Source: Pseudomonas sp. PDM16 | GTDB taxonomy: Bacteria; Pseudomonadota; Gammaproteobacteria; Pseudomonadales; Pseudomonadaceae | Reading direction: 5' to 3' | Assembly: GCF_014851865.1 (NCBI RefSeq) | Contig: NZ_JACVAM010000006.1 | Span: 62,001 to 126,000, forward strand | DNA: 64,000 nucleotides | Part shown: positions 54,092 through 63,596 of the stretch, in pieces | Layout: every line of letters starts with the position of its first letter | How positions within the stretch are numbered: position 1 is the stretch's first letter | Translations under genes and position numbers: made by a program | The notes under the pieces: model-generated | The model's input: only the letters and a program-made list of their open reading frames with translations | Database searches by the model: none | What the model was told of the DNA's origin: nothing

Positions 54092-56416
54092 ATGCCCGCC
54101 CTCACCCACCTCTCCCGCAGCTGGCGCCACCTCGGCCTTCTACTACTGGCCGGCGCCGGCCTGTTGCTGATCCTACGCCTGTGGCCGCATGCACCGCTGC
54201 GCGAGGCGGCGCCGCTGTCGCGCATGGTGCTGGCGGAGAACGGCGAACTGCTGCGCATGACCCTGGCCAACGACGGCCAGTACCGCCTGTGGGTGCCGCT
54301 GGAGCGTATCGCGCCGGCCATGGTCGAGACGCTGCTGCTCAAGGAGGATCGCCACTTCTACCGGCATCCGGGCGTCGACCCCACTGCGCTGCTGCGCGCG
54401 GCCATGGCCACCTATGGCGGCGGGATGCGCCAGGGTGGCTCGACCCTGAGCATGCAGCTGGCCAGGCGCCTGTACGACCTCAACTCGCGGCAGATCCCCG
54501 GCAAGCTGCAGCAGATCGCCCTGGCGCTATGGATCGAGGCGCGCCACAGCAAGCACGACATCCTCGAGGCCTATCTCAACCTGGCCCCCATGGGCGGCAA
54601 TATCGAGGGCGTCGAGGCTGCCAGCCGCATCTACTTCGGCAAGGCGGCGGAACAGCTGTCGCTCAGCGAGGCCCTGGCCCTGGCTGTAATTCCCCAGCAA
54701 CCGGGGCGCGGCCAGTTCGGCCCGGCGCTGCAGCGCGCGCGCCTGCAACTGATGGCTCAGTGGCGCCGCGAGCATGTCGACGACCCACGCAACGACGGCC
54801 TGCTGGGGCTGCCGCTGCAGGCCCGCACCCGGCGGCAATTGGCATTCCGCGCGCCGCACCTGAGCGAGCAACTGCTGGCCAGCCACGCTGGCAACGAACT
54901 GCACAGCACCATCGACCCACGCTTGCAGCGGCGCCTGGAACAGTTGGTCAGCCAGTTCGTCGACGACCAGCGCAAGCTGGGGGTGCGCAACGCCACGGCG
55001 ATCCTGGTGGACAGCCGCGACCAGGCGGTGAAAGCGCTGGTCGGTTCGGCGGACTACTTCGATGCGAGCATCCATGGCCAGGTCAACGGCGTGCAGTCGC
55101 GCCGCTCGCCGGGCTCGACGCTCAAGCCCTTCCTCTACGGTCTGGCTCTGGACCAGGGCGTGATCCAGCCGATGAGCATCCTCAAGGACGCCCCCAGCGC
55201 CTTCGGCGCCTTCCAGCCGGAGAACTTCGACGGCAAGTTCGCCGGCCCGCTGACTGCCCTGGACGCGCTGATCCGCAGCCGCAATGTGCCGGCCGTGTGG
55301 CTGGCCAGCCAGCTCCGCCAGCCATCGCTGCATGGCCTGTTGCAACGCGCCGGCATCAAGGGCCTGCGTGAAGAGGAGTTCTACGGCCTGGCCCTGGCCC
55401 TCGGCGGCGGCGAGCTGACCCCGGCTGAACTGGCCAGGCTGTACCTGATGCTGGCCGGCGACGGCCGCCTGCGGCCACTGCGCTGGACCCGTGAGGACCG
55501 CAGCGAACCGGGTGCCCAGTTGCTGTCGCCACAGGCAGCCTTCATGGTCCGCGACATGCTGCGCCACAACCCACGCCCGGACGGCCTGCCCACCGACGCC
55601 CGCGGCCGCGATTGGCCAGTGGCCTGGAAGACCGGCACCTCCTGGGGCTTTCACGACGCCTGGAGCGCCGGCCTGGTCGGGCCCTACGTGCTGGTGGTGT
55701 GGGTCGGCAACTTCGACGCCACGCCGAACCCGGCCTTCGTCGGCATCAAGACCGCCGCGCCGCTGTTCTTCCGCATCGCCGATGCCCTGCCGCTGGCCCT
55801 GCCGGAGGTACGCGCTCCGGCCGACCGGCCGCCGCCGGGGCTGACCCGCGTCGAGGTCTGCGCCGCCTCCGGCGAGTTGCCCAATCGCTGGTGCCCGCAG
55901 ACCCGCAAGACCTGGTACATCCCCGGCGTCTCGCCGATCCGCGTGTCGAACCTGCACCGCCCGGTGATGGTCGACCGGCAGACCGGCAAGGCCGCCTGCC
56001 CGCCCTTCAACCCGGCGACCAGCGAGCTGCAGGTGTTCGAATTCTGGCCGTCAGACCTGCAGCGCCTGTTCATCGCCGCCGGCCTGCCACGGCGCACGCC
56101 ACCGGACGCCCAGCGCGACTGCCAGGTGCAGGCCGCCATCGATACCCGCGAGGCGCCGCGCATCACCTCGCCGCTGACCCAGGTGACCTACAGCCTGCGC
56201 CTGTCGCAACCGCAGGAGAGCATCAGCCTGGCCGCCCATGCCGCCGCCGATGCACGTTTGCTGTACTGGTTCGCTGACCACACCCTGGTCGGTCAGGGCT
56301 CGCCGCAGGCCGCCCTGCAATGGCGGCCCGAGCGTTCGGGGCAATACCGCATTCGGGTCAGTGACGACCAGGGCCGCAGCACCAGCCGGGCGCTGCAGGT
56401 GGAGTTCCTGCCGTAA
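54092..56416 (+). CDS. pbpC: Penicillin-binding protein 1C
   Basis: 774-residue class A PBP. One N-terminal helix (about residues 13-30) leads into a GT51 glycosyltransferase domain with catalytic Glu85 (LLKEDRHFYRHPG). The transpeptidase domain has Ser342-x-x-Lys345 (SPGSTLKPF) and KTGTSWGFHDAW. A BiPBP_C beta-domain forms the last 90 or so residues. PbpC sits beside an A2M gene in many bacteria (pbpC-yfhM in E. coli), suggesting repair of peptidoglycan after an outer-membrane breach while A2M traps invading proteases. It ends at the edge of the palindromic element. Confidence 0.96.
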   Translation: MPALTHLSRSWRHLGLLLLAGAGLLLILRLWPHAPLREAAPLSRMVLAENGELLRMTLANDGQYRLWVPLERIAPAMVETLLLKEDRHFYRHPGVDPTALLRAAMATYGGGMRQGGSTLSMQLARRLYDLNSRQIPGKLQQIALALWIEARHSKHDILEAYLNLAPMGGNIEGVEAASRIYFGKAAEQLSLSEALALAVIPQQPGRGQFGPALQRARLQLMAQWRREHVDDPRNDGLLGLPLQARTRRQLAFRAPHLSEQLLASHAGNELHSTIDPRLQRRLEQLVSQFVDDQRKLGVRNATAILVDSRDQAVKALVGSADYFDASIHGQVNGVQSRRSPGSTLKPFLYGLALDQGVIQPMSILKDAPSAFGAFQPENFDGKFAGPLTALDALIRSRNVPAVWLASQLRQPSLHGLLQRAGIKGLREEEFYGLALALGGGELTPAELARLYLMLAGDGRLRPLRWTREDRSEPGAQLLSPQAAFMVRDMLRHNPRPDGLPTDARGRDWPVAWKTGTSWGFHDAWSAGLVGPYVLVVWVGNFDATPNPAFVGIKTAAPLFFRIADALPLALPEVRAPADRPPPGLTRVEVCAASGELPNRWCPQTRKTWYIPGVSPIRVSNLHRPVMVDRQTGKAACPPFNPATSELQVFEFWPSDLQRLFIAAGLPRRTPPDAQRDCQVQAAIDTREAPRITSPLTQVTYSLRLSQPQESISLAAHAAADARLLYWFADHTLVGQGSPQAALQWRPERSGQYRIRVSDDQGRSTSRALQVEFLP

Positions 56417-56421
56417 GAGCA

Positions 56422-56575
56422 GGATCAGAATCTGTTTAGGGTCTTTTGAGCTAGAGCCAGGCAAGGCGAGATTGGGCGAGGACGCGGAGTTTACGAGCTG
56501 TAAATGAGCAGTCCGAGCCCAATCTCAACGCAGCATGGCCGACGATCAAGAGATCCTAGACAGATTCTCAGATCC
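56422..56575. mobile_element. MITE-like palindromic element between pbpC and the AEC gene
   Basis: About 150 bp with nested inverted repeats. The ends read GGATC-AGAATCTGTTTAGGG-TCTTTTGA on the left (56422-56449) and, complemented from the right (about 56546-56575), GGATCTGAGAATCTGTCTAGG-ATCTCTTGA. Inside lie GAGATTGGGC (56468-56477) paired with GCCCAATCTC (56517-56526), and a central TTTAC-GAGCT-GTAAA (56490-56504). The whole can fold into one long hairpin and has no coding capacity. The right end includes the stop codon and last codons of the AEC transporter. It looks like a non-autonomous repeat; similar sequences occur in other Pseudomonas genomes by memory only. Confidence 0.7.
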
Positions 56576-57509
56576 AGCCGCCCCACTGCAGCACAAACAG
56601 GCCGATGTTGGTGGTGACCACCGCGACCAGGGTGGTGATCACGATGATCGCTGCCGCCAGCTCGTGGTTGGCACCGGCGGCGCGGGCCATGACGAAGCTG
56701 GCCGCCGCCGTCGGGCTGGCGAAGAACAGGAAGAGAATGGCCAGCTCGGCGTTGCGAAAGCCCAGGGCGAAGGCGCCGGCCGTGGCGAGAATCGGCAGCC
56801 AGACCATCTTCATCAGGCTGGAACCGATGGCCAGACCGCTACTGGCGCGCAGGGAGGCCAGCGACAGGGTGCCGCCGATGCAGATCAGCGCCAGCGGCAG
56901 GGTCAGCTCGGCCAGGTACTGGCCGGAAGTGGTCAGCCAGCCCGGCAGGGCGATCTTCCAGTAGGCGAAGGGAATCGCCGACAGCACGCCGATGATCAGC
57001 GGGTTGCGCAGGATGCTCTTGAAGATCGCCAGGGGGTTGGTGTTGCCGTTGGGGTTGTAGACCTCCAGCACGATCACCGAGAGCGTGTTGTAGCAGAGGA
57101 TCACCACCCCACCGAGGATGCCGCCCAGCGACAGGCCGTAGTCGCCGTACAGGCTGGTGGCCAGGGCCAGGCCGATGATGCCGTTATTGCCACGGAACGC
57201 GCCCTGCACGTAGACCCCGCGCTCGGCGTGCGGTACCCGCCAGATCGCCCAGCCCCAGACCAGCAGGAAGCCCGCCACGGTGGCCAACGCGAAGTAGCCG
57301 AGCACCGCCGGCTGCAAGGCGGTCGACAAATCAGCATGCAGGATGGCGAGGAACAGCATCACCGGCATGCTGACATTGAAGGTCAGCTGCGAGGCGGTAT
57401 GGATGAAGTGATCGTCGATCTGCCCCAGGCGCCTGAGCAGCACACCGAGGAACAGCATGGAGAACACCGGGATGGTGATCGTGAGGGTTTGCAGAAAGAC
57501 AGCCAGCAT
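56568..57509 (-). CDS. AEC (auxin efflux carrier) family transporter
   Basis: 313-residue inner-membrane protein with about ten hydrophobic segments, of the AEC/BART family. Bacterial members move malonate, malate or other small organic anions; the substrate here is unknown. Typical text is MLAVFLQTLTITIPVFSMLFLGVLLRR and QGAFRGNNGIIGLALA. Its last residues (GGWI, stop) lie within the palindromic element, which may have supplied the stop. It lies downstream of the oprD-family gene after a strong hairpin. Confidence 0.9.
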   Translation of the reverse strand: MLAVFLQTLTITIPVFSMLFLGVLLRRLGQIDDHFIHTASQLTFNVSMPVMLFLAILHADLSTALQPAVLGYFALATVAGFLLVWGWAIWRVPHAERGVYVQGAFRGNNGIIGLALATSLYGDYGLSLGGILGGVVILCYNTLSVIVLEVYNPNGNTNPLAIFKSILRNPLIIGVLSAIPFAYWKIALPGWLTTSGQYLAELTLPLALICIGGTLSLASLRASSGLAIGSSLMKMVWLPILATAGAFALGFRNAELAILFLFFASPTAAASFVMARAAGANHELAAAIIVITTLVAVVTTNIGLFVLQWGGWI

Positions 57510-57564
57510 GCGCGCCCCGGCGAGTTAGTTAGGCGGCTAATGATACCAGCGAAACGCTCTGGAA

Positions 57565-57595
57565 TGGCGGATGCCGAGACGATCGGCATCCGCCA
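57565..57595. terminator. Strong stem-loop after the OprD-family gene
   Basis: TGGCGGATGCCGA/TCGGCATCCGCCA (57565-57577 with 57583-57595) is a perfect 13-bp stem with loop GACGA, just beyond the porin stop. The leftward tail (TTCCAGAGCGTTT) is only weakly T-rich, so termination may be incomplete. It separates the galactarate/glucarate genes from the AEC gene. Confidence 0.65.
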
Positions 57596-57601
57596 CGCCG
57601 A

Positions 57602-58972
57602 TCAGAACAGCGGCAGGCTGTAGCTGACGATCAGGCGGTTCTCGTCCTGATCACGCTGGGTCGGGGAACCACTGCCGGAGGCCGGCAGCTCACTGCGCAG
57701 CACGGCGTTGCGCCAGGACAGACCGAGGCCCTTGAAGGTACCGCTGGGGACCACGTAGGACAGGGTGATGTCGCGCTCCCACTCGCCCTTGTCGCCCTGG
57801 TTGGTCTTGATGTTGTCGCCGCTCAGGTACACGGTGTTGAAGGTCAGCCCTGGCACACCGAGCTGGGCGAAATCGTAGCCGTAGCGCACCTGCCAGGTAC
57901 GCTCGCCGGCGCGCTGGAACTTGCCGATCTGCACGTCGGTGCTGAGGTAGGACGAGGAGCCCTCGCCGTCGCCACGGTTGAAGAACGGGAAGTCGCTGTC
58001 GCCATTCACCACCTGGTAGCCGGCGCCGATGCTGTGGCCGCTAACCACGTAGGTGAACAGGCCGCTGAGCACGCGGTTGTCGACTTCGCCACGGGTCACC
58101 CCGCCGCCGTAGTAGCCGCTGGCGACGTAGCCATCGGCCCGCCCGGCGGCGCTGCCGTTCTTGCCGTCCGAGTCACTATCGAAGGCGCGCAGGTCGGTCT
58201 TCAGCACGCCGGGGCCGATGGCCCAGTTGTGTTGCAGGCCGACAAAGTGCTGGGCGTAGAAGTCTTCCAGGTTGCCGTAGTAGTACTGCAGGGTGAGGTC
58301 CTTGTTCACCTTGTAGTCGCCGCCGGCGTAGTAGAACTGGTTGCTGTCGCGCGAGGTGGCCGCGCTGCCGTTGGCGCCGGCGATGGTCAGGCCGCGCTGG
58401 TCGGTGGAGTTGCGGCCCTTGGAATGCTCCAGGCGGCCGGCGACCAGGGTGAAGTTTTCCAGATCGGTCGAAGTCACCTGGCCACCCTCGTAGGTGGTCG
58501 GCAGCAGGCGGCCGTCGTTGGCGATCACCACCGGCAGCTTGGGCTGCAGGGTGCCGTAACGGAACTCGGTGTTGGAGACCTTGGCCTTGGCGGTCAGGCC
58601 CAGGCTGCCGAATTGGTCCACGGCATCGCCGTTGCGCTCGGACGGAAAGATCGTGCCGCCCTGCTGGCTGCTGGACTCGTAGTGAGTGCCACTGCCGCTG
58701 TCCAGGCGCACGCCGAGCAGGCCGAGGGCGTCGACGCCGAAGCCGACCGTGCCCTGGGTGTAGCCGGATGTGTAGTTAAGCATGAAGCCCTGCCCCCACT
58801 CCTCCTGCCGGCTCGGCGCGGCGGTGCCTTCGCGGTTGTCGGCGTTGATGTAGAAGTTGCGCAGGTTGAGGGTCGCCTTGCTGTCTTCGATGAAACCGGC
58901 GGCGCCGGCCTGCAGGGCGAAGCTGCCGGCCAGCGCGGAGGTGATGGCAGCGGCGAGTGCGGAGTTTTTCAT
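57602..58972 (-). CDS. OprD-family outer-membrane porin
   Basis: 456-residue outer-membrane channel of the OprD (Occ) family, which takes up small carboxylates. The ATG at 58970-58972, preceded by AAGGAG, starts a signal peptide (about residues 1-25, ending LQAGAAG); the frame is open further upstream. The family start FIEDSKATLNLRNFYINADNR and alternating beta-strand text follow, ending in aromatic SYSLPLF with a terminal Phe. Its place after garD and the hexarate permease suggests galactarate or glucarate as substrate. Confidence 0.93.
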   Translation of the reverse strand: MKNSALAAAITSALAGSFALQAGAAGFIEDSKATLNLRNFYINADNREGTAAPSRQEEWGQGFMLNYTSGYTQGTVGFGVDALGLLGVRLDSGSGTHYESSSQQGGTIFPSERNGDAVDQFGSLGLTAKAKVSNTEFRYGTLQPKLPVVIANDGRLLPTTYEGGQVTSTDLENFTLVAGRLEHSKGRNSTDQRGLTIAGANGSAATSRDSNQFYYAGGDYKVNKDLTLQYYYGNLEDFYAQHFVGLQHNWAIGPGVLKTDLRAFDSDSDGKNGSAAGRADGYVASGYYGGGVTRGEVDNRVLSGLFTYVVSGHSIGAGYQVVNGDSDFPFFNRGDGEGSSSYLSTDVQIGKFQRAGERTWQVRYGYDFAQLGVPGLTFNTVYLSGDNIKTNQGDKGEWERDITLSYVVPSGTFKGLGLSWRNAVLRSELPASGSGSPTQRDQDENRLIVSYSLPLF

Positions 58973-59085
58973 TGTTGTCTCCTTGGGGTGCAGAAACCCG
59001 CTGCGGCGTGTTGGCAGGCCGCAGTCACGGGATGGGGAAGAAAAGGTCACCGCAGCCATTGCCAGCGCTGCGGTGACAAGCGTGG

Positions 59086-60642
59086 TCAGGTGATCGGCGC
59101 CGGGTTGAACAGCGTCAGGTCGTTGTGCAGACGCAGCCGCTCGGCGCAGGTTTCGCTGCGGCCGCTGGCGACGTCGAGGTACAGCTGGAAGATTTCCCAG
59201 CCCAGTTCGTCGAGGCTGACGCGACCGGAGGTGATGCGCCCGGCATCGACATCGATCAGGTCCGGCCAGCGCTCGGCCAGCTGGGTGCGCGTGGCCACCT
59301 TGATCACCGGGACCATGGCCAGCCCGTAGGGCGTGCCGCGGCCGGTGGTGAAGATGTGCAGGTTCATGCCGGCCGCCAGTTGCAGGGTGCCACAGACGAA
59401 GTCGCTGGCCGGGGTGGCGCAGTACTGCAGACCACGACCCTTGACCCGCTCACCGGGCGCAACCACGCCAGCGATGGCGCTGTTGCCGGACTTGGCGATC
59501 GAGCCCATGGCCTTCTCGACGATGTTGTTCAATCCGCCCTTCTTGTTGCCGGGCGTGGTGTTGGCGCTGCGATCAGCCATGCCGCGCTCCAGGTAGCGGT
59601 CGTACCACTCCATCTCGCGCACCAGCGCCTCGGCCACCTCGGGAGTAGCCGCACGCGGGGTGAGCAGATGGATGCCGTCGCGCACCTCGGTGTTCTCGGA
59701 GAACATCACCGTGGCGCCGGCCCGCACCAGCAGGTCGGCGGCCACGCCAAGAGCCGGGTTGGCAGTGATGCCGGAGAAGGCATCGCTGCCGCCGCACTGC
59801 ATGCCGACCACCAGTTCAGAGGCCGGGCAGGTCTCGCGGCGGCGCTGATCAAGCACTTTGAAGCGCGCCTCGATCAGTTCGAGAATCTGCTCGACCATGC
59901 CAGTGAAGCCGGTGCTGGAGTCCTGCAGGCGGAACAGCCAGTCCTCCTCGTCCATGCCCGAGGTCATCGCGTCGCCCGGCATCAGCTGGCTGGCCTGCAG
60001 CTTCTCGCAACCGAGGCTGATCACCAGCGCCTGGCCGCCGAGGTTGGGGTTGCGGCTGATGTTGTGCAGGGTGCGGATCGGGATCACCGCATCCGGTGCG
60101 GTAATCGCCACCCCGCAGCCGTAGGCGTGGGTCAGAGCGACCACGTCATCGACATTGGGGTACTTCGGCAGCAGCTCCTTGCGGGCCCGTTCCACACAGT
60201 GATTGAGCACCCCGGTGACGCACTGCACGGTGGTGGTCACGCCGAGGATGTTGCGCGTGCCGACCGTACCGTCCGGATTGCGAAAGCCCTCGAAGGTGTA
60301 CCCCTCCAGTGGCGCCGGAGTCGGCGGCACGGCGGTGGCCATCGGCAGGTGGTCGAGCTGCGGGGCATCGGGGATGCTCAGCAGCTCCTCGCGCACCCAG
60401 GTGCCGGCGGCGATGTCGGCCAGTGCATGGCCGATCACCGTGCCGTAACGCAGTACCGCGTGGCCAGCGGGGATGTCGACCAGTGACACCTTGTGGCTCT
60501 GCGGGATCGACTCGCGCGCCTCCAGGCCGTCGGCGAAATGGCCACCGGCCGCCACGCCCTGCTCGTTCACCACCACCGCGACGTTGTCGTCCGGGTGCAG
60601 GCGGATGTGCCGGGGCGAGTTCTGATGTTGAATCAACTGCAT
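59086..60642 (-). CDS. garD: Galactarate dehydratase
   Basis: 518-residue UxaA-family enzyme that removes water from galactarate (and possibly glucarate) to give 5-dehydro-4-deoxyglucarate. An N-terminal SAF-like domain (about residues 15-90) is followed by the UxaA core: THAYGCGVAITAPDAV, LGCEKLQ and MQCGGSDAFSGITANPALG, where conserved His and Cys residues would hold the catalytic metal. It lies 28 bp after the permease gene and is followed by the porin. The product enters the neighbouring kdgD and dehydrogenase steps. Confidence 0.94.
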   Translation of the reverse strand: MQLIQHQNSPRHIRLHPDDNVAVVVNEQGVAAGGHFADGLEARESIPQSHKVSLVDIPAGHAVLRYGTVIGHALADIAAGTWVREELLSIPDAPQLDHLPMATAVPPTPAPLEGYTFEGFRNPDGTVGTRNILGVTTTVQCVTGVLNHCVERARKELLPKYPNVDDVVALTHAYGCGVAITAPDAVIPIRTLHNISRNPNLGGQALVISLGCEKLQASQLMPGDAMTSGMDEEDWLFRLQDSSTGFTGMVEQILELIEARFKVLDQRRRETCPASELVVGMQCGGSDAFSGITANPALGVAADLLVRAGATVMFSENTEVRDGIHLLTPRAATPEVAEALVREMEWYDRYLERGMADRSANTTPGNKKGGLNNIVEKAMGSIAKSGNSAIAGVVAPGERVKGRGLQYCATPASDFVCGTLQLAAGMNLHIFTTGRGTPYGLAMVPVIKVATRTQLAERWPDLIDVDAGRITSGRVSLDELGWEIFQLYLDVASGRSETCAERLRLHNDLTLFNPAPIT

Positions 60643-60670
60643 GGTTCAGACCCTTTCACGGTAGGGGCGG

Positions 60671-62041
60671 TCAGGCGCTGGTAACGGGATCAGCCGAGCC
60701 GTTCGCCGACGACTTTTTTACCGGCAGCCCATCATCATCCTCGCGCAGTTCGACGCGCTGGATCTTGCCGACGATGAACAGGTAGCTGATCACCGCCACC
60801 AGGGCGTTGGCGCCAACGTAGACCAGGGCCCACTTGAACGAACCGGTGGCCGCGATGATGTAGCCGATGACGATCGGCGTGGTGATCGAGGCGATGTTGC
60901 CGAAGGTGTTGAACAGGCCACCGGACAGACCGGCGATCTGCTTCGGCGAAGTATCCGCCACCACCGCCCAGCCCAGCGCACCGATGCCCTTGCCGAAGAA
61001 CGCCAGGCTCATGAAGCCGATGACCATCCACTCGGCCGACACGTAGTTGCAGAACACCATGGTCGTCGACATCAGCAGGCCGAGCACGATCGGCAGCTTG
61101 CGGGCGAAGGTCAGCGAGTGACCACGGCGCAGCAGCCAGTCGGAGATCAGGCCGCCGAGCACCCCACCGATGAAGCCGCAGATGGCCGGCAGGGAGGCGA
61201 CAAAACCGGCCTTGAGGATGGTCATGCCGCGCTCCTGCACCAGGTACACCGGGAACCAGGTGAGGAAGAAGTAGGTGATGCCGTTGATGCAGTACTGGCC
61301 CAGGTACACGCCGAGCAGCATGCGGTTGGTCAGCAGCTGTTTGACATAGCTCCACTTGGGGCCGCCACCGGCCTTCTTCTGGTCCATGTCGACCAGGCCG
61401 CCATTGGCCGCAATGTACTCGTACTCGTTGCGGCTGATACGCGGATGGTCTTTCGGGTTGTAGATGGTCTTCATCCAGATGCCGGAGAAGATGATGCCCA
61501 GCACACCCATGACGATGAACACGTGTTCCCAGCCATAGGAGTGCACGATCCAGCCCATCAGCGGAGCGAACAGCGCGGTAGCGAAGTACTGCGCGGAGTT
61601 GAAGATAGCCGAGGCGGTGCCGCGTTCGGCCGTCGGGAACCAGGCGGCGACGATGCGCGCATTGCCGGGGAACGACGGTGCTTCGGCGAAGCCGACCAGG
61701 AAGCGCATGACGAACAGGGTGACCACGGCCCAGGCCACTGGCATCACGCCAACGAAGCCCTGCAGCAGGGTGAACAGCGACCAGATGAAGATGCCGGCCG
61801 CGTAGACGCGTTTGGAGCCGAAGCGGTCGAGCAGCCAGCCGCCCGGGATCTGGCCGATCACATAGGCCCAGCCGAACGCGGAGAAGATATAGCCGAGGGT
61901 CACGGCATCGAAGCCGAGATCCTTCTGCATGCTGGATCCGGCGATGGAGATGGTGGCGCGGTCGGCGTAGTTGATCGTGGTCACGAGGAACAGCATGAGC
62001 AGAATCAAATAACGCACGCGCGAAGATTTCGTCTCTTGCAT
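60671..62041 (-). CDS. Hexarate (galactarate/glucarate) MFS permease
   Basis: About 456-residue 12-helix major-facilitator transporter of the anion:cation symporter family (GudP/GarP type). It shows INYADRATISIAGSSMQKDLGFDAVTLGYIFSAFGWAYVIGQIPGGWLLDRFGSKR, a hallmark of the group. ATG at 62039-62041 is preferred over the upstream GTG at 62056 because GGGAG lies before it. It is followed by garD in the same orientation. Confidence 0.94.
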   Translation of the reverse strand: MQETKSSRVRYLILLMLFLVTTINYADRATISIAGSSMQKDLGFDAVTLGYIFSAFGWAYVIGQIPGGWLLDRFGSKRVYAAGIFIWSLFTLLQGFVGVMPVAWAVVTLFVMRFLVGFAEAPSFPGNARIVAAWFPTAERGTASAIFNSAQYFATALFAPLMGWIVHSYGWEHVFIVMGVLGIIFSGIWMKTIYNPKDHPRISRNEYEYIAANGGLVDMDQKKAGGGPKWSYVKQLLTNRMLLGVYLGQYCINGITYFFLTWFPVYLVQERGMTILKAGFVASLPAICGFIGGVLGGLISDWLLRRGHSLTFARKLPIVLGLLMSTTMVFCNYVSAEWMVIGFMSLAFFGKGIGALGWAVVADTSPKQIAGLSGGLFNTFGNIASITTPIVIGYIIAATGSFKWALVYVGANALVAVISYLFIVGKIQRVELREDDDGLPVKKSSANGSADPVTSA

Positions 62042-62138
62042 GACGGGTACTCCCACTAATTATTTTTGTCGCGGGTTCTTTATTTGGGAATCCACCGCCA
62101 TCGTCAGGCAGACGAGCGGCAGTGGATTGGTGCGTCCG

Positions 62139-63578
62139 TCAGGACGCGATGTAGCTGGTTTTGACGGTCGTGTAGAACTCCTGGGCGTAACGACCCTGTT
62201 CGCGCGGCCCGTACGACGAGCCTTTGCGACCACCGAACGGCACGTGGTAATCCACGCCCGCGGTCGGCAGGTTGACCATGACCATCCCGGCCTGGGCATG
62301 ACGCTTGAAGTGGTTGGCGTACTTCAGCGAGGTGGTGGCGATGCCCGCCGACAGACCGAATTCGGTGTCGTTGGACAGGGCCAGGGCTTCGTCGTAGTCC
62401 TTCACGCGGATCACACTGGCCACCGGACCGAAGATTTCCTCGCGGTTGATGCGCATATTCGCGGTGGTGTCGGCGAACAGCGCCGGCGCCATGAAGTAGC
62501 CCTCGGTGGCGCAGGTCACCCGCTCACCACCGGTGACCAGACGAGCGCCTTCGTCCACGCCGATGCCGACATAGGACAGATCCTGCTCGAGCTGGGCGGC
62601 GGACACCACCGGACCAATGTCGGTACCCTCGGCCAGCGCATGACCGACGCGGATCGAACGCATGCGTTCGGCCATGGCCTCGATGAAGCGCGGGTAGATG
62701 CCTTCGGTGACGATCAGGCGGCTCGACGCGGTGCAGCGCTGGCCGGTGGAGTAGAACGCGCTCTGCACCGACAGCTCGACAGCGGCCTTGAGGTCGGCGT
62801 CATCGAGGATGATCTGCGGGTTCTTGCCGCCCATCTCCAGCTGCACCTTGGCACCACGGGCCACGCACTGCTCGGCGATACGCCGACCGACGCCAACCGA
62901 ACCGGTGAAGCTGACCGCGGCGATGCCGGGGTTCTTCACCAGCGCTTCGCCGATCACGCTGCCACGGCCCATCACCAGGTTGAACACACCCGCCGGGAAA
63001 CCCGCACGGGAGATGATCTCGGCCAGGGCCCAGGCACAGCCCGGCACCAGATCGGCCGGTTTGAACACCACGCAATTGCCGTAGGCCAGGGCCGGAGCGA
63101 TCTTCCACGCCGGAATGGCGATGGGGAAGTTCCACGGCGTGATCAGGCCGACCACGCCGATGGGCTCGCGGGTGACTTCGACACTCACGCCCGGCCGTAC
63201 CGACGGCACCAGGTCGCCGGATAGGCGCAGGCATTCGCCGGCGAAGAACTTGAAGATGTTGCCGGCACGCGCCACTTCGCCGATCGCTTCGGGCAGGGTC
63301 TTGCCCTCTTCCCGGGCGAGCAGCGCACCGAGCTCGGCACGGCGCGCGAGAATCTCGCTGCCGACCTTGTCCAGCGCATCGGCACGCACCTGCACATTGC
63401 TCACCGACCAGGCCGGGAAGGCCTGTTCGGCGGCCTGCACGGCGGCATCGAGCTGGGCAGCACCCGCCTGGGCATAGTCACCGATCACCTCGCCGAGATC
63501 CGACGGGTTGATGTTGGCGGCGTAGCCCTCGGCGGCGAGCCACTCGCCACCGATGTAGTTGTCGTATTTCTGCGTCAT
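62139..63578 (-). CDS. 2,5-dioxovalerate (alpha-ketoglutarate semialdehyde) dehydrogenase
   Basis: 479-residue NAD(P)-dependent aldehyde dehydrogenase. Catalytic Cys282 (GQRCTASSRL) and Glu248 (QLEMGGKNPQI) are intact, with the cofactor loop FTGSVGVGRR. In this gene context it should oxidise 2-oxoglutarate semialdehyde, the kdgD product, to 2-oxoglutarate. It starts 18 bases after the kdgD stop; the 97-bp gap to the permease holds no clear signal. Confidence 0.92.
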   Translation of the reverse strand: MTQKYDNYIGGEWLAAEGYAANINPSDLGEVIGDYAQAGAAQLDAAVQAAEQAFPAWSVSNVQVRADALDKVGSEILARRAELGALLAREEGKTLPEAIGEVARAGNIFKFFAGECLRLSGDLVPSVRPGVSVEVTREPIGVVGLITPWNFPIAIPAWKIAPALAYGNCVVFKPADLVPGCAWALAEIISRAGFPAGVFNLVMGRGSVIGEALVKNPGIAAVSFTGSVGVGRRIAEQCVARGAKVQLEMGGKNPQIILDDADLKAAVELSVQSAFYSTGQRCTASSRLIVTEGIYPRFIEAMAERMRSIRVGHALAEGTDIGPVVSAAQLEQDLSYVGIGVDEGARLVTGGERVTCATEGYFMAPALFADTTANMRINREEIFGPVASVIRVKDYDEALALSNDTEFGLSAGIATTSLKYANHFKRHAQAGMVMVNLPTAGVDYHVPFGGRKGSSYGPREQGRYAQEFYTTVKTSYIAS

Positions 63579-63596
63579 CGCATCGCTCTCCGCGGC

